Shown: piece after piece, positions 18,110 to 29,654 of the stretch | Layout: each line of letters starts with the position of its first letter | How positions within the stretch are numbered: position 1 is the stretch's first letter | Assembly (NCBI RefSeq): GCF_000026185.1 | Contig: NC_010694.1 | Location: forward strand, 2,852,001-2,916,000 | Direction: 5' to 3' | Origin: Erwinia tasmaniensis Et1/99 | GTDB taxonomy: Bacteria > Pseudomonadota > Gammaproteobacteria > Enterobacterales > Enterobacteriaceae | DNA length: 64,000 nucleotides | Notes under the pieces: generated by a model | The model's input: only the letters and a program-made list of their open reading frames with translations | What the model was told of the DNA's origin: nothing | Database searches by the model: none | Position numbers and translations under genes: made by a program

Positions 18110-18787
18110 ATGCAGAGCCAGGAACAACAATTAATTGAAAACCTGTTTAGCCGACTGAAACAGGCTGAATCTCAGTCCGCCGCGCGTGACGCCGCGGCAG
18201 AAAAATTAATTCAACAACAGGTGCAGCAACAGCCCGGCGCGCCCTACTACATGGCACAAACAATCCTGATCCAGGAAGCGGCGCTGAAGCAGCTGAACAG
18301 CCGCATCAGCGAGCTGGAGGCCCGACTTAATCAGCCTCAGCAGCCGCAACAAAGCAGCGGCGGCTTTCTTTCCGGGCTGTTCGGCGGCGGCAGTCGTTCT
18401 CAGCCACAGCAGCAGGCACCCGCGCCCTCTTCTGGCTGGGGCTCTCAACCTGCACAGACGCCTCAACAGCAGCCTGCGGCGGCGGCGCCTTCCGCCGGAC
18501 GAGGTTTCCTCGGCGGCGCGCTGCAAACCGCTGCGGGCGTAGCGGGTGGCGTGGTATTGGCAGACATGCTGACCAGCATGTTCCACCATTCTCAGCCGGA
18601 AGAAATCGTCAATATCATTAATGAACCTGCAATGCCCGAAACGGATTTCAGTAACAATCTGGATACCTTCAACGGCAGCGACAACGCCTCTTTCCTGGAT
18701 CAGGACAGCGGACAGCAGGATTACGCTAACGACAACGGTAACGACGGTTTTAACGACAACGACTTCGACGACGACAGTTTCGTATAA
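18110..18787 (+). CDS. DUF2076 domain protein
   Basis: This is a 225-residue DUF2076 protein, probably periplasmic-facing or membrane-associated by family descriptions, of unknown function. The N-terminal 75 residues are helical (MQSQEQQLIENLFSRLKQAE, then ALKQLNSRISELEARL). The middle is Gln/Pro/Gly-rich with FLSGLFGGG. A Gly/Ala hydrophobic segment (GRGFLGGALQTAAGVAGG) follows, and the C-terminus is strongly acidic (Asn/Asp repeats). The ATG at 18110 has CGGAGA upstream; an in-frame start at 18020 would add a leader not needed by the family. Transcribed alone, convergent with yaiI. Confidence 0.88.
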   Translation: MQSQEQQLIENLFSRLKQAESQSAARDAAAEKLIQQQVQQQPGAPYYMAQTILIQEAALKQLNSRISELEARLNQPQQPQQSSGGFLSGLFGGGSRSQPQQQAPAPSSGWGSQPAQTPQQQPAAAAPSAGRGFLGGALQTAAGVAGGVVLADMLTSMFHHSQPEEIVNIINEPAMPETDFSNNLDTFNGSDNASFLDQDSGQQDYANDNGNDGFNDNDFDDDSFV

Positions 18788-18796
18788 CGCCGACCG

Positions 18797-18823
18797 CTCC
18801 TCTCCCACCCGGCGGGAGGGGAG
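18797..18823. terminator. GC-rich hairpin between DUF2076 gene and yaiI
   Basis: CTCCTCTCCC pairs with GGGAGGGGAG (one G-T pair) around a 7-base loop, 10 bp after the DUF2076 stop and 11 bp after the convergent yaiI stop. The T run is poor (TCTGTTATC), but the position suits a bidirectional terminator. Confidence 0.6.
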
Positions 18824-18833
18824 TCTGTTATCA

Positions 18834-19283
18834 CTATTTGCGCTGCTGCTGTAGCCACTTATCAAGCTCATTAGCAAACTGCTGACGATCGCGCTGATTC
18901 AACGCCGGCGGCCCGCCGGTCTGCACCCCACTGGCCCGCATGGTGTCCATAAAGTCACGCATCGTCAGCCTCTCGCGTATGGTTGCCACACTGTAGCGCT
19001 CACCGCGTGGATTAAGCGCTATCGCCCCTTTTTCCATGACTTCTGCCGCCAGGGGAATATCGGCGGTGATCACCAAATCACCGCTTTGCGCCCGCTGGAC
19101 AATTTCGTTATCCGCCACGTCAAAACCGGCCGCCACGCGCAGGGTTCGCAGAAACTTCGACGGCGGAACGCTAAGAGACTGGTTAGCCACCAGCGTCACC
19201 ATCATCTGCTCGCGGTCCGCAGCACGGTACAGCACCTCTTTGATCACTTTCGGGCACGCATCGGCATCCACCCAGATTGGCAT
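18834..19283 (-). CDS. yaiI: YaiI/YqxD family protein
   Basis: This is a 149-residue UPF0178 family protein with a PIN-like fold, function unknown. It starts [21 protein letters not shown] in E. coli-like fashion (first part [11 protein letters not shown]) and keeps [40 protein letters not shown] and [13 protein letters not shown]. The invariant DADACP and TADIPLA acidic residues suggest metal-dependent nucleic acid chemistry. I chose ATG 19283 with AAAGGAAA upstream; a start at 19328 adds unrelated residues. It is convergent with the DUF2076 gene and divergent from proC. Confidence 0.95.
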
Positions 19284-19505
19284 CAGTATTTCCTTTTTTA
19301 AAGTCGGGGATCGGACCGATCTTCCCATTCTTTAGCAGAATGGCAAACTTAATCTGATCGCGATCCCACAAAGTGCTCCCCGACCCGCTAAGCTGCTCAA
19401 GGGATAGACGATCGCTTTTAGGCTTTAAGCATCCCGGCGGCTGGGTTAAGGTGACGTTATGGCATCCGTTAGCTATTCACGACAATGTTAAGCAGGGAGA
19501 ATGAT

Positions 19506-20315
19506 ATGGAAAAGAAAATTGGTTTTATTGGCTGTGGCAACATGTCCAAAGCCATTATTGCCGGCATGATCAAGGCCGGGCAGATTAAGGCAGAAAATAT
19601 CTGGGTGTTTGACCACAAGCCGACGACGAATCAGGCGATGCAGCAGCAGTACGGCATCACCCCGGCAGACAGCGCACGCCAGGTGGCAGAACAGGCCGAT
19701 ATTCTGTTTGGTGCGGTAAAGCCTAATATGCTGCTGTCAGTACTCAAGGATATTGTCGGCAGCCTGAATAAAGAGACGGTAGTGGTTTCTATCGCGGCGG
19801 GGATCACATTAGATTCGCTGGCTTCCGTTCTTGGACATGACCGTAAAATCGTGCGCGTTATGCCAAATACCCCGGCTCTGGTAAATGCGGGGATGACCTC
19901 GGTTACCCCGAATGTGCTGGTGACCCAGGAAGAAGCGGATGAGGTGGTTCAAATCTTTAGCGGTTTTGGCCAGGCGGCGCTGGTGCCTGAATATTTGATC
20001 CACGCGGTCGTTGGCGTCAGCGGCTCCGCTCCGGCTTACGTCTTTATGTTTATCGAAGCGATGGCCGATGCGGCAGTGCTAGGCGGAATGCCCCGCGCCC
20101 AGGCCTATCAGTTTGCTGCCCAGACGGTAAAAGGTGCCGCACAAATGGTGCTGGAAACCGGTAAGCATCCGGGTGAACTCAAGGATATGGTGTGCTCGCC
20201 GGGCGGAACGACCATTGAAGCGGTCAAAGTGCTGGAGCAAAAAGGGTTACGTTCTGCGGTGATTGAAGCCATGCAGCAATGTATGGCTAAGTCAGAACGG
20301 ATGAGCAAGCCGTAA
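19506..20315 (+). CDS. proC: Pyrroline-5-carboxylate reductase
   Basis: ProC performs the last step of proline synthesis, NAD(P)H-dependent reduction of pyrroline-5-carboxylate. The 269-residue protein has a Rossmann N-terminus (IGFIGCGNMSKAIIAGM), VRVMPNTPALV, and the C-terminal dimer motif HPGELKDMVCSPGGTTIEAV (given in part: DMVCSPGGTTIEA). ATG 19506 has AGGGAGA upstream. The other proline genes proB and proA lie about 23 kb away in the same window, as in E. coli where they are also unlinked. Confidence 0.97.
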   Translation: MEKKIGFIGCGNMSKAIIAGMIKAGQIKAENIWVFDHKPTTNQAMQQQYGITPADSARQVAEQADILFGAVKPNMLLSVLKDIVGSLNKETVVVSIAAGITLDSLASVLGHDRKIVRVMPNTPALVNAGMTSVTPNVLVTQEEADEVVQIFSGFGQAALVPEYLIHAVVGVSGSAPAYVFMFIEAMADAAVLGGMPRAQAYQFAAQTVKGAAQMVLETGKHPGELKDMVCSPGGTTIEAVKVLEQKGLRSAVIEAMQQCMAKSERMSKP

Positions 20316-20419
20316 ATCCGGAGAACCCTGCCCGGCCCGTCGGCGTATGCCGTAGCGGCACGATAATCAGTACCAGATTCAGCTAAGTCCGGATAACCCG
20401 TTGACGGCGGGATAAATGA

Positions 20420-20447
20420 GTGGGTCGTTTGACCCACATTATTTTAG
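20420..20447 (+). terminator. Intrinsic terminator after proC
   Basis: GTGGGTC-GTTT-GACCCAC (20420-20437) is followed by ATTATTTTAGCTTTTTTT on the plus strand. It ends proC transcription; its T-rich tail overlaps the 3' end of the convergent psiF gene. Confidence 0.75.
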
Positions 20448-20749
20448 CTTTTTTTCAGGCAGCTGCTCATAAAGGTTTTACGTGCGTCGCCTTTCAACAT
20501 TTTTTCACCGGCCTGAGAATTACAGGTTTTCATCTTGAGCTGCTGTGGCGTCATGCCATCAGCCTTGCTGTCTTTTTTCAAACAGCTGCTCATAAAGCTC
20601 TTGCGGTCACCGCCTTTCAGCGACTTCTCTCCCGCCTGTTGATTACATACGGTCATCTTTTGCTGTTGGGCGGTTTTCTCTGCGGCTCCTGCATAGCCCG
20701 CAACCGTCATTGACAGCAAAGCTGTCGCCATTAATAGCTGAAGTTTCAT
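20444..20749 (-). CDS. psiF: PsiF family protein (phosphate starvation-inducible)
   Basis: This is a 101-residue secreted protein: a signal peptide ending near AGYAGAAE, then two tandem PsiF repeats of about 35 residues, each with QQ(K/L)KM..CN.QAGEK.LKG..RK.FMSSCLKK. E. coli PsiF has the same two-repeat layout. Function is unknown. ATG 20749 has AAAGGGA upstream. E. coli psiF is co-transcribed with phoA; no phoA is present here and I see no Pho box upstream, so phosphate control is unproven. Confidence 0.9.
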   Translation of the reverse strand: MKLQLLMATALLSMTVAGYAGAAEKTAQQQKMTVCNQQAGEKSLKGGDRKSFMSSCLKKDSKADGMTPQQLKMKTCNSQAGEKMLKGDARKTFMSSCLKKS

Positions 20750-21012
20750 TTTTATCCCTTTCCACAATGGTTATAAGTCCATAATTGAGTGTGGCATAAA
20801 TTTTCTTTTCGGCGAGTAGAAAGATGGGGTTTGACCGATTCGCAATGAAATAACGAAATAACACCGAGATATGAACGGATTGTCCCGTTCATCGCGCGCT
20901 GAGTAAGTCGGCACCGGGGGATGGAGGACCACTTGGTATCTGGATGTTGCGCTGCGTGTTCATCGTGCGGACGGCGTTTTCAGGGCCAGCGGCTGGCCCT
21001 GGCAGACATCGT

Positions 21013-21165
21013 CTAGCGCCCCTGCTGCATAAATCCACCGCGTGGGCCTCCCCCGCCCCAGCCTCCACCACCACCGCCGCCACCACCACCCGGAGGCGGA
21101 AACAGACATCCGCTTAAGGTCGCTACCAGTGCAATCACGCTCACTGCTTTAATCATACTCGCCAT
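21013..21165 (-). CDS. Small glycine-rich lipoprotein
   Basis: This 50-residue ORF encodes a short signal sequence with a lipobox (ALVATLSGC, Cys20), then LFPPP, a run of ten glycines, W, four more glycines and PRGGFMQQGR. GAGG lies 8 bases before the ATG. The lipobox, ribosome site and clean stop make it a believable gene despite low complexity. It would be an outer- or inner-membrane-anchored lipoprotein with a flexible glycine tail; function unknown. It stands alone between psiF and lacZ. Confidence 0.68.
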   Translation of the reverse strand: MASMIKAVSVIALVATLSGCLFPPPGGGGGGGGGGWGGGGPRGGFMQQGR

Positions 21166-21356
21166 AATAAACCTCGTAACAACATGAATGACATTTCGCG
21201 CTGATACTAAGCGCGCTGCGTGCCGCTCACAATGCAGAATTATCCGCTTTCAGGCGCTATTTACTTTTAGTGAACATGCTTAACGCTTTTCTGCTAATTT
21301 CCCAGGAAAAACCTGTGTTAACACCCTGTTTTACAGATTATCTTTATCCTCAATGT

Positions 21357-21372
21357 TGCGATAGCCATCACA
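21357..21372 (+). promoter_or_regulatory. CRP-like site upstream of lacZ
   Basis: TGCGA-N6-TCACA matches the CRP consensus TGTGA-N6-TCACA at nine of ten conserved bases. Its centre is about 83 bp before the lacZ start, a distance suitable for class I activation. No LacI-type operator was recognised nearby. The rest of 21166-21447 shows no gene. Confidence 0.6.
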
Positions 21373-21444
21373 TCCTGATCCCTTTTGCCTTTCTATCAAA
21401 CGGTTCCAGCCTCAATCTGGTCGCATAACTTTGATGAGGCGTAA

Positions 21445-24528
<3,084 letters not shown>

Positions 24529-24592
24529 ACGATTTCGCCCTGACGCCTGGACCGCGGAAGCGGGGATGGGATTGCCCCGTATCAGAAACGCA

Positions 24593-24618
24593 AAAAGCCC
24601 GCCATAAGGCGGGCTTTT
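24593..24618. terminator. Bidirectional terminator between lacZ and cold-shock gene
   Basis: AAAAGCCCGCC-ATAA-GGCGGGCTTTT is a perfect 11-bp stem with A and T flanks on both sides. It serves lacZ from the left and the convergent cold-shock gene from the right. Confidence 0.92.
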
Positions 24619-24679
24619 CGTTTTCGTATCATACCGTCAGAGATTAACTCATGACGGTAACAACGAAGGAGTTTCTATC

Positions 24680-24892
24680 TTACAGCGCAGTTACGTTAGC
24701 TGCTGCTGGGCCTTTCTGGCCGTTTTCGATAGTGAACTCAACTTTCTGGCCTTCTTCCAGCGTCTTGAAGCCGCCGTTCTGAATTGCAGAGAAGTGTACG
24801 AAAACGTCTTTGCTACCGTCGGTTGGGGAGATGAAGCCGAAACCTTTCTCAGCGTTGAACCATTTTACCAAACCAGTCATTTTGTTAGACAT
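24680..24892 (-). CDS. CspA-family cold-shock protein
   Basis: This 70-residue single OB-fold RNA chaperone starts [20 protein letters not shown] and keeps the RNP1 (KGFGFI) and RNP2 (DVFVHFSAI) motifs and the GPAAANV ending. It is closest by eye to E. coli CspB/CspG/CspA, the cold-inducible members. ATG 24892 follows AAGGAAAG; an in-frame upstream start at 24943 lies inside the leader. The gene has a roughly 165-nt leader with a cold-box-like start, so cold induction is likely. I do not assign an exact paralogue name. Confidence 0.95.
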   Translation of the reverse strand: MSNKMTGLVKWFNAEKGFGFISPTDGSKDVFVHFSAIQNGGFKTLEEGQKVEFTIENGQKGPAAANVTAL

Positions 24893-25057
24893 AAGTCTTT
24901 CCTTCAATATTGTAGTAAGCCACGGGGGCACAGGGTTCGTCAACAGGGATTACTATGAGGCACTCAAGAAGGAAGTCAGGAAGAAGCTTAGGCTAACGCT
25001 TGAACTGAAGACTGCTTTACTAAAATTGCTCGCATACGTGGGTCTGTATCAAAACCG
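24893..25057 (-). promoter_or_regulatory. cspA-type cold-responsive 5' leader with cold box
   Basis: On the minus strand CGGTTTTGATACAGACC at 25057-25041 closely resembles the start of the E. coli cspA leader (CGGTTTGACGTACAGACC, the cold box). It lies about 165 nt before the start codon, near the 159-nt cspA leader length. The region has no convincing ORF. It is probably a temperature-sensing mRNA leader. Confidence 0.75.
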
Positions 25058-25097
25058 ACAGGCACATTTACTCATAACTTGGCTTTCAGTACAAGGG

Positions 25098-25436
25098 GGG
25101 ATTGAATAAAATGCAGGAATATATATTAACCCCATGATTAATTTGATTAAATAATTTCACCGCCGTTTCTCCTGCGCCCTAAATCCTGCCATTAGCGGCG
25201 GACAAACGGCAACAGCCAGACCTGAGAGGTCACAATGTGTCCAGATAATCGATCACCGTCCGCCGACGGCATATAAAAATATATTTCTATTGGTAACTGG
25301 CATTCCCGTGTACGGCACCTAGAGTAATAAAAATGCCCCTACGGATTGTTCAGAGATCCCGCTTGTCATGCTATCGGCCTGAATCGATGTTGTGGCTTTA
25401 CGACCGTAAACGGCGCGTCTAATAAGGAGGTTTGTC
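25098..25436. other. Non-coding gap before YcgZ-like gene
   Basis: This 340-bp stretch should contain the promoters of the leftward cold-shock gene and the rightward small gene. I see no gene, convincing hairpin terminator or repeat family in it. An A/T-rich patch around 25275-25300 could be part of a promoter. Confidence 0.5.
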
Positions 25437-25682
25437 ATGGATCATCATTTGCAGGGCGCCGGGCGCGCCATCACCGACTATTTTAACAGCCCCTCTTTTC
25501 ACGCAGTAAAAGAGAGCGGGCTACTGGAGGCGATTATGGTGGAACTGATGCAGTCAGGCACGCCGGTCAGTAATTCAGCGATTATCGCCAACGTTATGAC
25601 AAGGCTGGGTCAGGAACAGGAGCCGTCGGTACTGCTCGACTGCCGTAGGCTGCTGGCAGAGGTACTGAAAGTTCAGGAATAG
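25437..25682 (+). CDS. YcgZ/YmgB (AriR)-like connector protein
   Basis: This 81-residue protein resembles E. coli YcgZ and the YmgB/AriR family of small helical proteins that influence Rcs signalling, biofilm and acid resistance. The family pattern GA-x-RAITDYF, E-x-I-x-x-ELMQSG, then hydrophobic heptads (IIANVMTRL) is visible. TAAGGAGG provides a strong ribosome site. It is a single gene. The family assignment is by pattern only; function in this organism is inferred. Confidence 0.7.
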   Translation: MDHHLQGAGRAITDYFNSPSFHAVKESGLLEAIMVELMQSGTPVSNSAIIANVMTRLGQEQEPSVLLDCRRLLAEVLKVQE

Positions 25683-25787
25683 ATGAGGCTGACCGCAGCG
25701 CGGTGATAAACCGGCTGCGATCGGATGGAGTTCTCGCCATGCCTGAAAGCCCGAACGGCAGGTCACTGACCGTTTCAGGCAGAGCAT

Positions 25788-26084
25788 TTACCCGCAGTAA
25801 ACCAGGCTGATATTGCCCTGCTTATCGCCCATAAAGTTGATGCGATTCAGATTGAAATCCATCGTCACGGCGGAGTGGTAAGGTATGGCACGCACCGCAT
25901 GGTCAAAACGAAGAGATTCAATGGCCGTCAGCGGTTTACCGACGTACTGCTGATATTCCGATGCGCCGCAGCGGTCCATTTCCGGGTCGACCGCCGCAGA
26001 CGACAGGCTTTTTTTATCCGCTGACTGGCAGCCCGCTAAGGCCATTAACGCCAGCATCGCGGCAACTTTCCCATAAAATTTCAC
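25788..26084 (-). CDS. I78-family peptidase inhibitor-like lipoprotein
   Basis: This is a 98-residue lipoprotein. The signal peptide ends at the lipobox LMALAGC (Cys19). The mature part has the inhibitor I78 pattern: CGASEYQQYVGK, a central charged segment, AVTMDFNLNRINF and a final VYCG, with the paired cysteines that could form the family disulphide. I78 proteins inhibit serine proteases; periplasmic location is implied by the lipobox. It is monocistronic and divergent from the CPBP protease gene. Confidence 0.85.
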   Translation of the reverse strand: MKFYGKVAAMLALMALAGCQSADKKSLSSAAVDPEMDRCGASEYQQYVGKPLTAIESLRFDHAVRAIPYHSAVTMDFNLNRINFMGDKQGNISLVYCG

Positions 26085-26235
26085 TTTTACTGCTCCTCTC
26101 TGGCTTGATAAACGCTAATGCGTGCAAAGGTTAGCAGATTCCCCCCCTCTTGCGCAGCCCGCATGCCCTGCAATTTGCCGGAGGGGCCGATAGCTTGTTA
26201 ACATCGCCGTCTTTCTGCTGCTTAAGATCCTTGCC

Positions 26236-26892
26236 ATGACATCAGCCTCTGACAACGTTAGCCAAACCCTGTTTTGCAGCGGCGCGTTTATCATATGGTA
26301 TTCGATTGCGGTCCTGGTCAATCACCTTCCCTATATCGATACGTTAAAGAGCCAGGGATTGCTGATGCCGTTGACCTGCCTGCTGGAGTTTATTGCCCTG
26401 GTGGCGTTTTATCGCGGGTACAGTCTGCGCTTTACGGATATCGCTTTGGGCACATTGCGCACGCGCCAGGTACTGCTGTTCAGCGTGCTGCTGCTGGCGA
26501 CCATCGGTAGCCAGTCGTGGTATTTACGCCCGGAAAGCTGGACACTCAGCCAGACAGGCTACTCGCAGCTAGGGCTGATTAGCTTCTGTCTGGCGGTGGT
26601 GATACTGGCACCGGTCTTTGAAGAAATCCTCTTCCGGGGTTTTATCCTGCACGCTTTTCTGCTGTGGGCACCGGCCCAGCGCCTGACCTGCTCAATAGTC
26701 ACTTCACTCTTTTTTGCCCTGCTCCATACTCAGTATGCGCACCTGCAAACCCTGATTTCGCTTACCGTCTTGTCACTGTTGCTGTGTGCCGCCCGTTTGA
26801 TATCTGGCGGCCTGAAACTCCCGATTTACCTGCATATGCTGAACAATTTTTTCGGCGTTGCCCCGCTTCTTTGGCAAAACGTTGTCCGCTAG
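26236..26892 (+). CDS. CPBP family intramembrane metalloprotease
   Basis: This 218-residue protein has about six or seven membrane segments. It carries the Abi/CPBP (CAAX protease/bacteriocin-processing) motifs: EEILFRGF (motif 1, glutamates and Arg) in the fourth helix, FALLHTQYAH (motif 2 His), and HMLNNFFG (motif 3). These residues form the metal site of type II CAAX-like proteases. The substrate is unknown. It is a single gene upstream of the ABC transporter operon. Confidence 0.88.
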   Translation: MTSASDNVSQTLFCSGAFIIWYSIAVLVNHLPYIDTLKSQGLLMPLTCLLEFIALVAFYRGYSLRFTDIALGTLRTRQVLLFSVLLLATIGSQSWYLRPESWTLSQTGYSQLGLISFCLAVVILAPVFEEILFRGFILHAFLLWAPAQRLTCSIVTSLFFALLHTQYAHLQTLISLTVLSLLLCAARLISGGLKLPIYLHMLNNFFGVAPLLWQNVVR

Positions 26893-27030
26893 CCATGCTG
26901 CCCCGGCGTTCACTTTATAACGACTTCGCCAGGCTTATAACCTTTGCGCATAACGATAGCGAATAATCTACTATTATTCTTATTGGCTGTTCACTTACAC
27001 TCGCGAAAAATCCTAAGGCAAGGAAACGTC

Positions 27031-28599
27031 ATGAAAAATACAATCCCCTCTGTTTTCGCTCTGACTTTGGCGGCACCTTTTATTGCCTCTGCCGCAACGC
27101 CTGCGGATACGCTGGTCATTGCCCAGTCAATCGATGACGCGAACAGTTTCGACCCGGCAGACGGCTTTGAACTGACCTCGGTTCAGGCTTTCACCAACCT
27201 TTATCAGCGCCTGGTTCAGTCCGATCCGCAAAATCCGACCGACCTGCAACCCACGCTGGCGACCCAATGGCAGCCGGGCAGCGACAACCGCAGCATGACC
27301 TTTACCCTGCGCGAAGGGGCAAAATTCGCCTCCGGCAACCCGCTGCGCCCTGAAGATGTGATCTTCTCACTCTCACGCGTGATTAAACTGAACCTCGATC
27401 CCTCGTTTATCCTGTCCCAGCTCGGCTGGACAAAAGATAACGTCGATGCCCAGCTGAAAAAAATCGACGACCAGCATGTGCAAATTAGCTGGAGCGCCAA
27501 CGTCAGCCCGACTTATGTTCTCAGCCTGTTGGCCGCCCCCGTTTCATCCATCGTCGATGAAAAAACGGTGATGGCAAATGAAAAACAGGGCGATTTTGGC
27601 AATAAGTGGCTGGCCCAGCACTCGGCAGGCAGCGGCCCTTATCAGATCCGCAAATATATTCCGCATGAGGTGGTGCTGTTCAGCGCTAACCCCAGCTCTC
27701 CGGGCGGCGCACCAAAACTGAAAAATGTGTTGATCAAAAATGTGCCGGAACCTGCCGCGCGCCGTCTGCTGCTGGAGCAGGGCGATGCTGATATCGCGCG
27801 TAACCTGGGGGCTGACCAGATGGCCTCGCTGAAGGATAAAGCCGGAGTGAAAACGCTGGCGGTCCCGATGGCCTCGCTCTATTACATCCAGTTTAATATC
27901 GACGCCAATCCGGAGCTGAAAAACCCGGCGTTGTGGGAGGCTTCGCGCTACCTGTTTGACTACAAAGGCATCGCCAATGACCTGTTGAAGGGGCAGTTCC
28001 AGGTCCATCAGTCGTTCCTGCCGGAGGGCTTCCTCGGCGCGCTGAACGACAATCCGTTCACCTACGATCCGGAAAAAGCCAAGGCAATCCTGAAGAAGGC
28101 GGGCCTGACTCACGTCAGCTTTAAGCTGTCCACCAGCAACCAGCCCCCCTACCTGGATATTGCTCAGGCCCTGCAGGCCAGCTTCGCTAAAGGCGGCATC
28201 AAAGTCGAGGTTGAGCCGGGTATCAGTTCCGAAGTGGCAACGCGGGTGAAAGCACACCAATACCAGGCCACCCTGAATGCCTGGGGGGCGGATTACTTCG
28301 ACCCGAATACCAATGCCGCAGCCTTTGCCTATAACCCGGAAGATGGCAGTAAAACCCTGGCGTGGCGCTCCAACTGGCATATTCCTGAACTGAACAAGCA
28401 GACGCTGGCCGCCACGGCAGAAAGCGACAAAGCGAAGCGCGTTGAGCTATACCAGAAAATGCAGCGCGAAGTGCTGCAAAGCTCACCGTACGTGATCGGT
28501 ATGCAGGCGCGTAATCTGGTGGCGCTGCGCGACAATCTGAAGGGCTACGTGCAGGGCATTAACCCGGACATGGTCTATTACAGCCAGGTCACCAAGTAA
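27031..28599 (+). CDS. Peptide-type ABC transporter substrate-binding protein (first copy)
   Basis: This 522-residue family 5 extracellular solute-binding protein (DppA/OppA type) has a signal peptide ending ASAATPADT. Typical motifs are FDPADGFE, LYQRLVQSDPQN, LATQWQPGSDNRSMTFTLR (in parts) and KFASGNPLRPEDVIFS. It binds a peptide or related solute in the periplasm and delivers it to the adjacent permeases. ATG 27031 has AAGGAAA upstream. Its stop overlaps the next start (TAATG). A related second binding protein lies at the operon end (32165-33742). Confidence 0.93.
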   Translation: MKNTIPSVFALTLAAPFIASAATPADTLVIAQSIDDANSFDPADGFELTSVQAFTNLYQRLVQSDPQNPTDLQPTLATQWQPGSDNRSMTFTLREGAKFASGNPLRPEDVIFSLSRVIKLNLDPSFILSQLGWTKDNVDAQLKKIDDQHVQISWSANVSPTYVLSLLAAPVSSIVDEKTVMANEKQGDFGNKWLAQHSAGSGPYQIRKYIPHEVVLFSANPSSPGGAPKLKNVLIKNVPEPAARRLLLEQGDADIARNLGADQMASLKDKAGVKTLAVPMASLYYIQFNIDANPELKNPALWEASRYLFDYKGIANDLLKGQFQVHQSFLPEGFLGALNDNPFTYDPEKAKAILKKAGLTHVSFKLSTSNQPPYLDIAQALQASFAKGGIKVEVEPGISSEVATRVKAHQYQATLNAWGADYFDPNTNAAAFAYNPEDGSKTLAWRSNWHIPELNKQTLAATAESDKAKRVELYQKMQREVLQSSPYVIGMQARNLVALRDNLKGYVQGINPDMVYYSQVTK

Positions 28600-29654
28600 T
28601 GGCCGCATCTTTACGCCATGCCGGGCCATCCGCCCGGCTCTTCTGGCGCCGAAGCGGCGGGGTACTGAGCGCGCTGCTCTCTCTGCTGGTCACCCTGCTG
28701 GGGCTACTGCTCTTTACCTTCGCGCTTTCTCGTCTTTCACCAATTGACCCGGCGCTGCAAATTGCCGGCGATCACGCCAGTGAATCGACCTATGCCCAGG
28801 CGCGCGCCAGTCTTGGACTGGACCAGCCGCTACCGCTACAGTTTTTGCACTATGTGCAGAACCTTATTCACGGCGATCTCGGCACTTCAAGTATCACTAG
28901 TCAACCGGTCGTCAGCGACCTGGCACGCACCTTCCCTGCCACCATTGAGCTGGCCACCTGCGCCATGATCTTCGGCGCGCTGTTTGGTATTTTGCTGGCG
29001 TTAGTGGCGGCGTGGAAGCCGGGCAGCCTGCTGGATAATTTGGCCAGGATAATCTCACTGCTCGGCTATTCGGTGCCGGTATTCTGGCTTGGACTGCTTG
29101 GGCTGTTGCTGTTCTACGCCGTATTGCACTGGTCCGCCGGGCCGGGGCGGCTGGACGATATCTGGATCTATACGCTGGAGCCGAAAACCGGACTGGTGCT
29201 GATCGACAGCTGGCTGTCCGGCGACAAGGAAATGTTGCGTAACGCCATCGCCCATCTGTGGCTACCGGTGATGGTGCTGGGACTGCTGTCCATGGCGACC
29301 ATCACCAGGCTACTGCGCGCAGCATTACTGGAGGAAAGCGGTAAAGAGTATGTCACGCTTGCCCGCGCCAAAGGGGCCAGCCGAGGGCGTATCCTGCTGC
29401 TACACATCTTCCCTAACGTGCGCGGCACGCTGATCACCGTGCTGGCGCTCTCCTACGCCACGCTGCTGGAAGGCTCGGTGCTGACGGAAACCGTGTTCGC
29501 CTGGCCGGGCGTAGGCCGTTATATGACCACCGCGCTGTTCGCCTCGGACACCCCGGCTATCCTCGGCTCCACCCTGCTGATTGGCGGCTGTTTTATTGCC
29601 ATCAACGCGCTGGCGGATGCGTTAACCTACCTGACTGACCCGAGAACCCGATGA
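28599..29654 (+). CDS. ABC transporter permease, DppB type
   Basis: This is a 351-residue inner-membrane permease of the OppB/DppB family: an N-terminal helix, the GDLGTS motif that precedes the binding-protein-dependent transport domain, about six membrane segments, and the EAA loop KEYVTLARAKGASRGRIL near 250 that contacts the ATPase. A periplasmic loop (SAGPGRLDDIWIYT) is longer than in DppB. Start and stop overlap both neighbours, so translation is coupled. Confidence 0.92.
   Translation: MAASLRHAGPSARLFWRRSGGVLSALLSLLVTLLGLLLFTFALSRLSPIDPALQIAGDHASESTYAQARASLGLDQPLPLQFLHYVQNLIHGDLGTSSITSQPVVSDLARTFPATIELATCAMIFGALFGILLALVAAWKPGSLLDNLARIISLLGYSVPVFWLGLLGLLLFYAVLHWSAGPGRLDDIWIYTLEPKTGLVLIDSWLSGDKEMLRNAIAHLWLPVMVLGLLSMATITRLLRAALLEESGKEYVTLARAKGASRGRILLLHIFPNVRGTLITVLALSYATLLEGSVLTETVFAWPGVGRYMTTALFASDTPAILGSTLLIGGCFIAINALADALTYLTDPRTR

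Noticed and set aside
20978..21000. Hairpin AGGGCCAGC/GGCTGGCCCT as terminator of the small lipoprotein
   Set aside because: The stem is strong, but there is no T run in the gene direction and it could be chance in GC-rich DNA.
20889..21089. 66-residue minus-strand frame overlapping the small lipoprotein
   Set aside because: The overlapping lipoprotein frame has a lipobox and ribosome site; this frame has neither.
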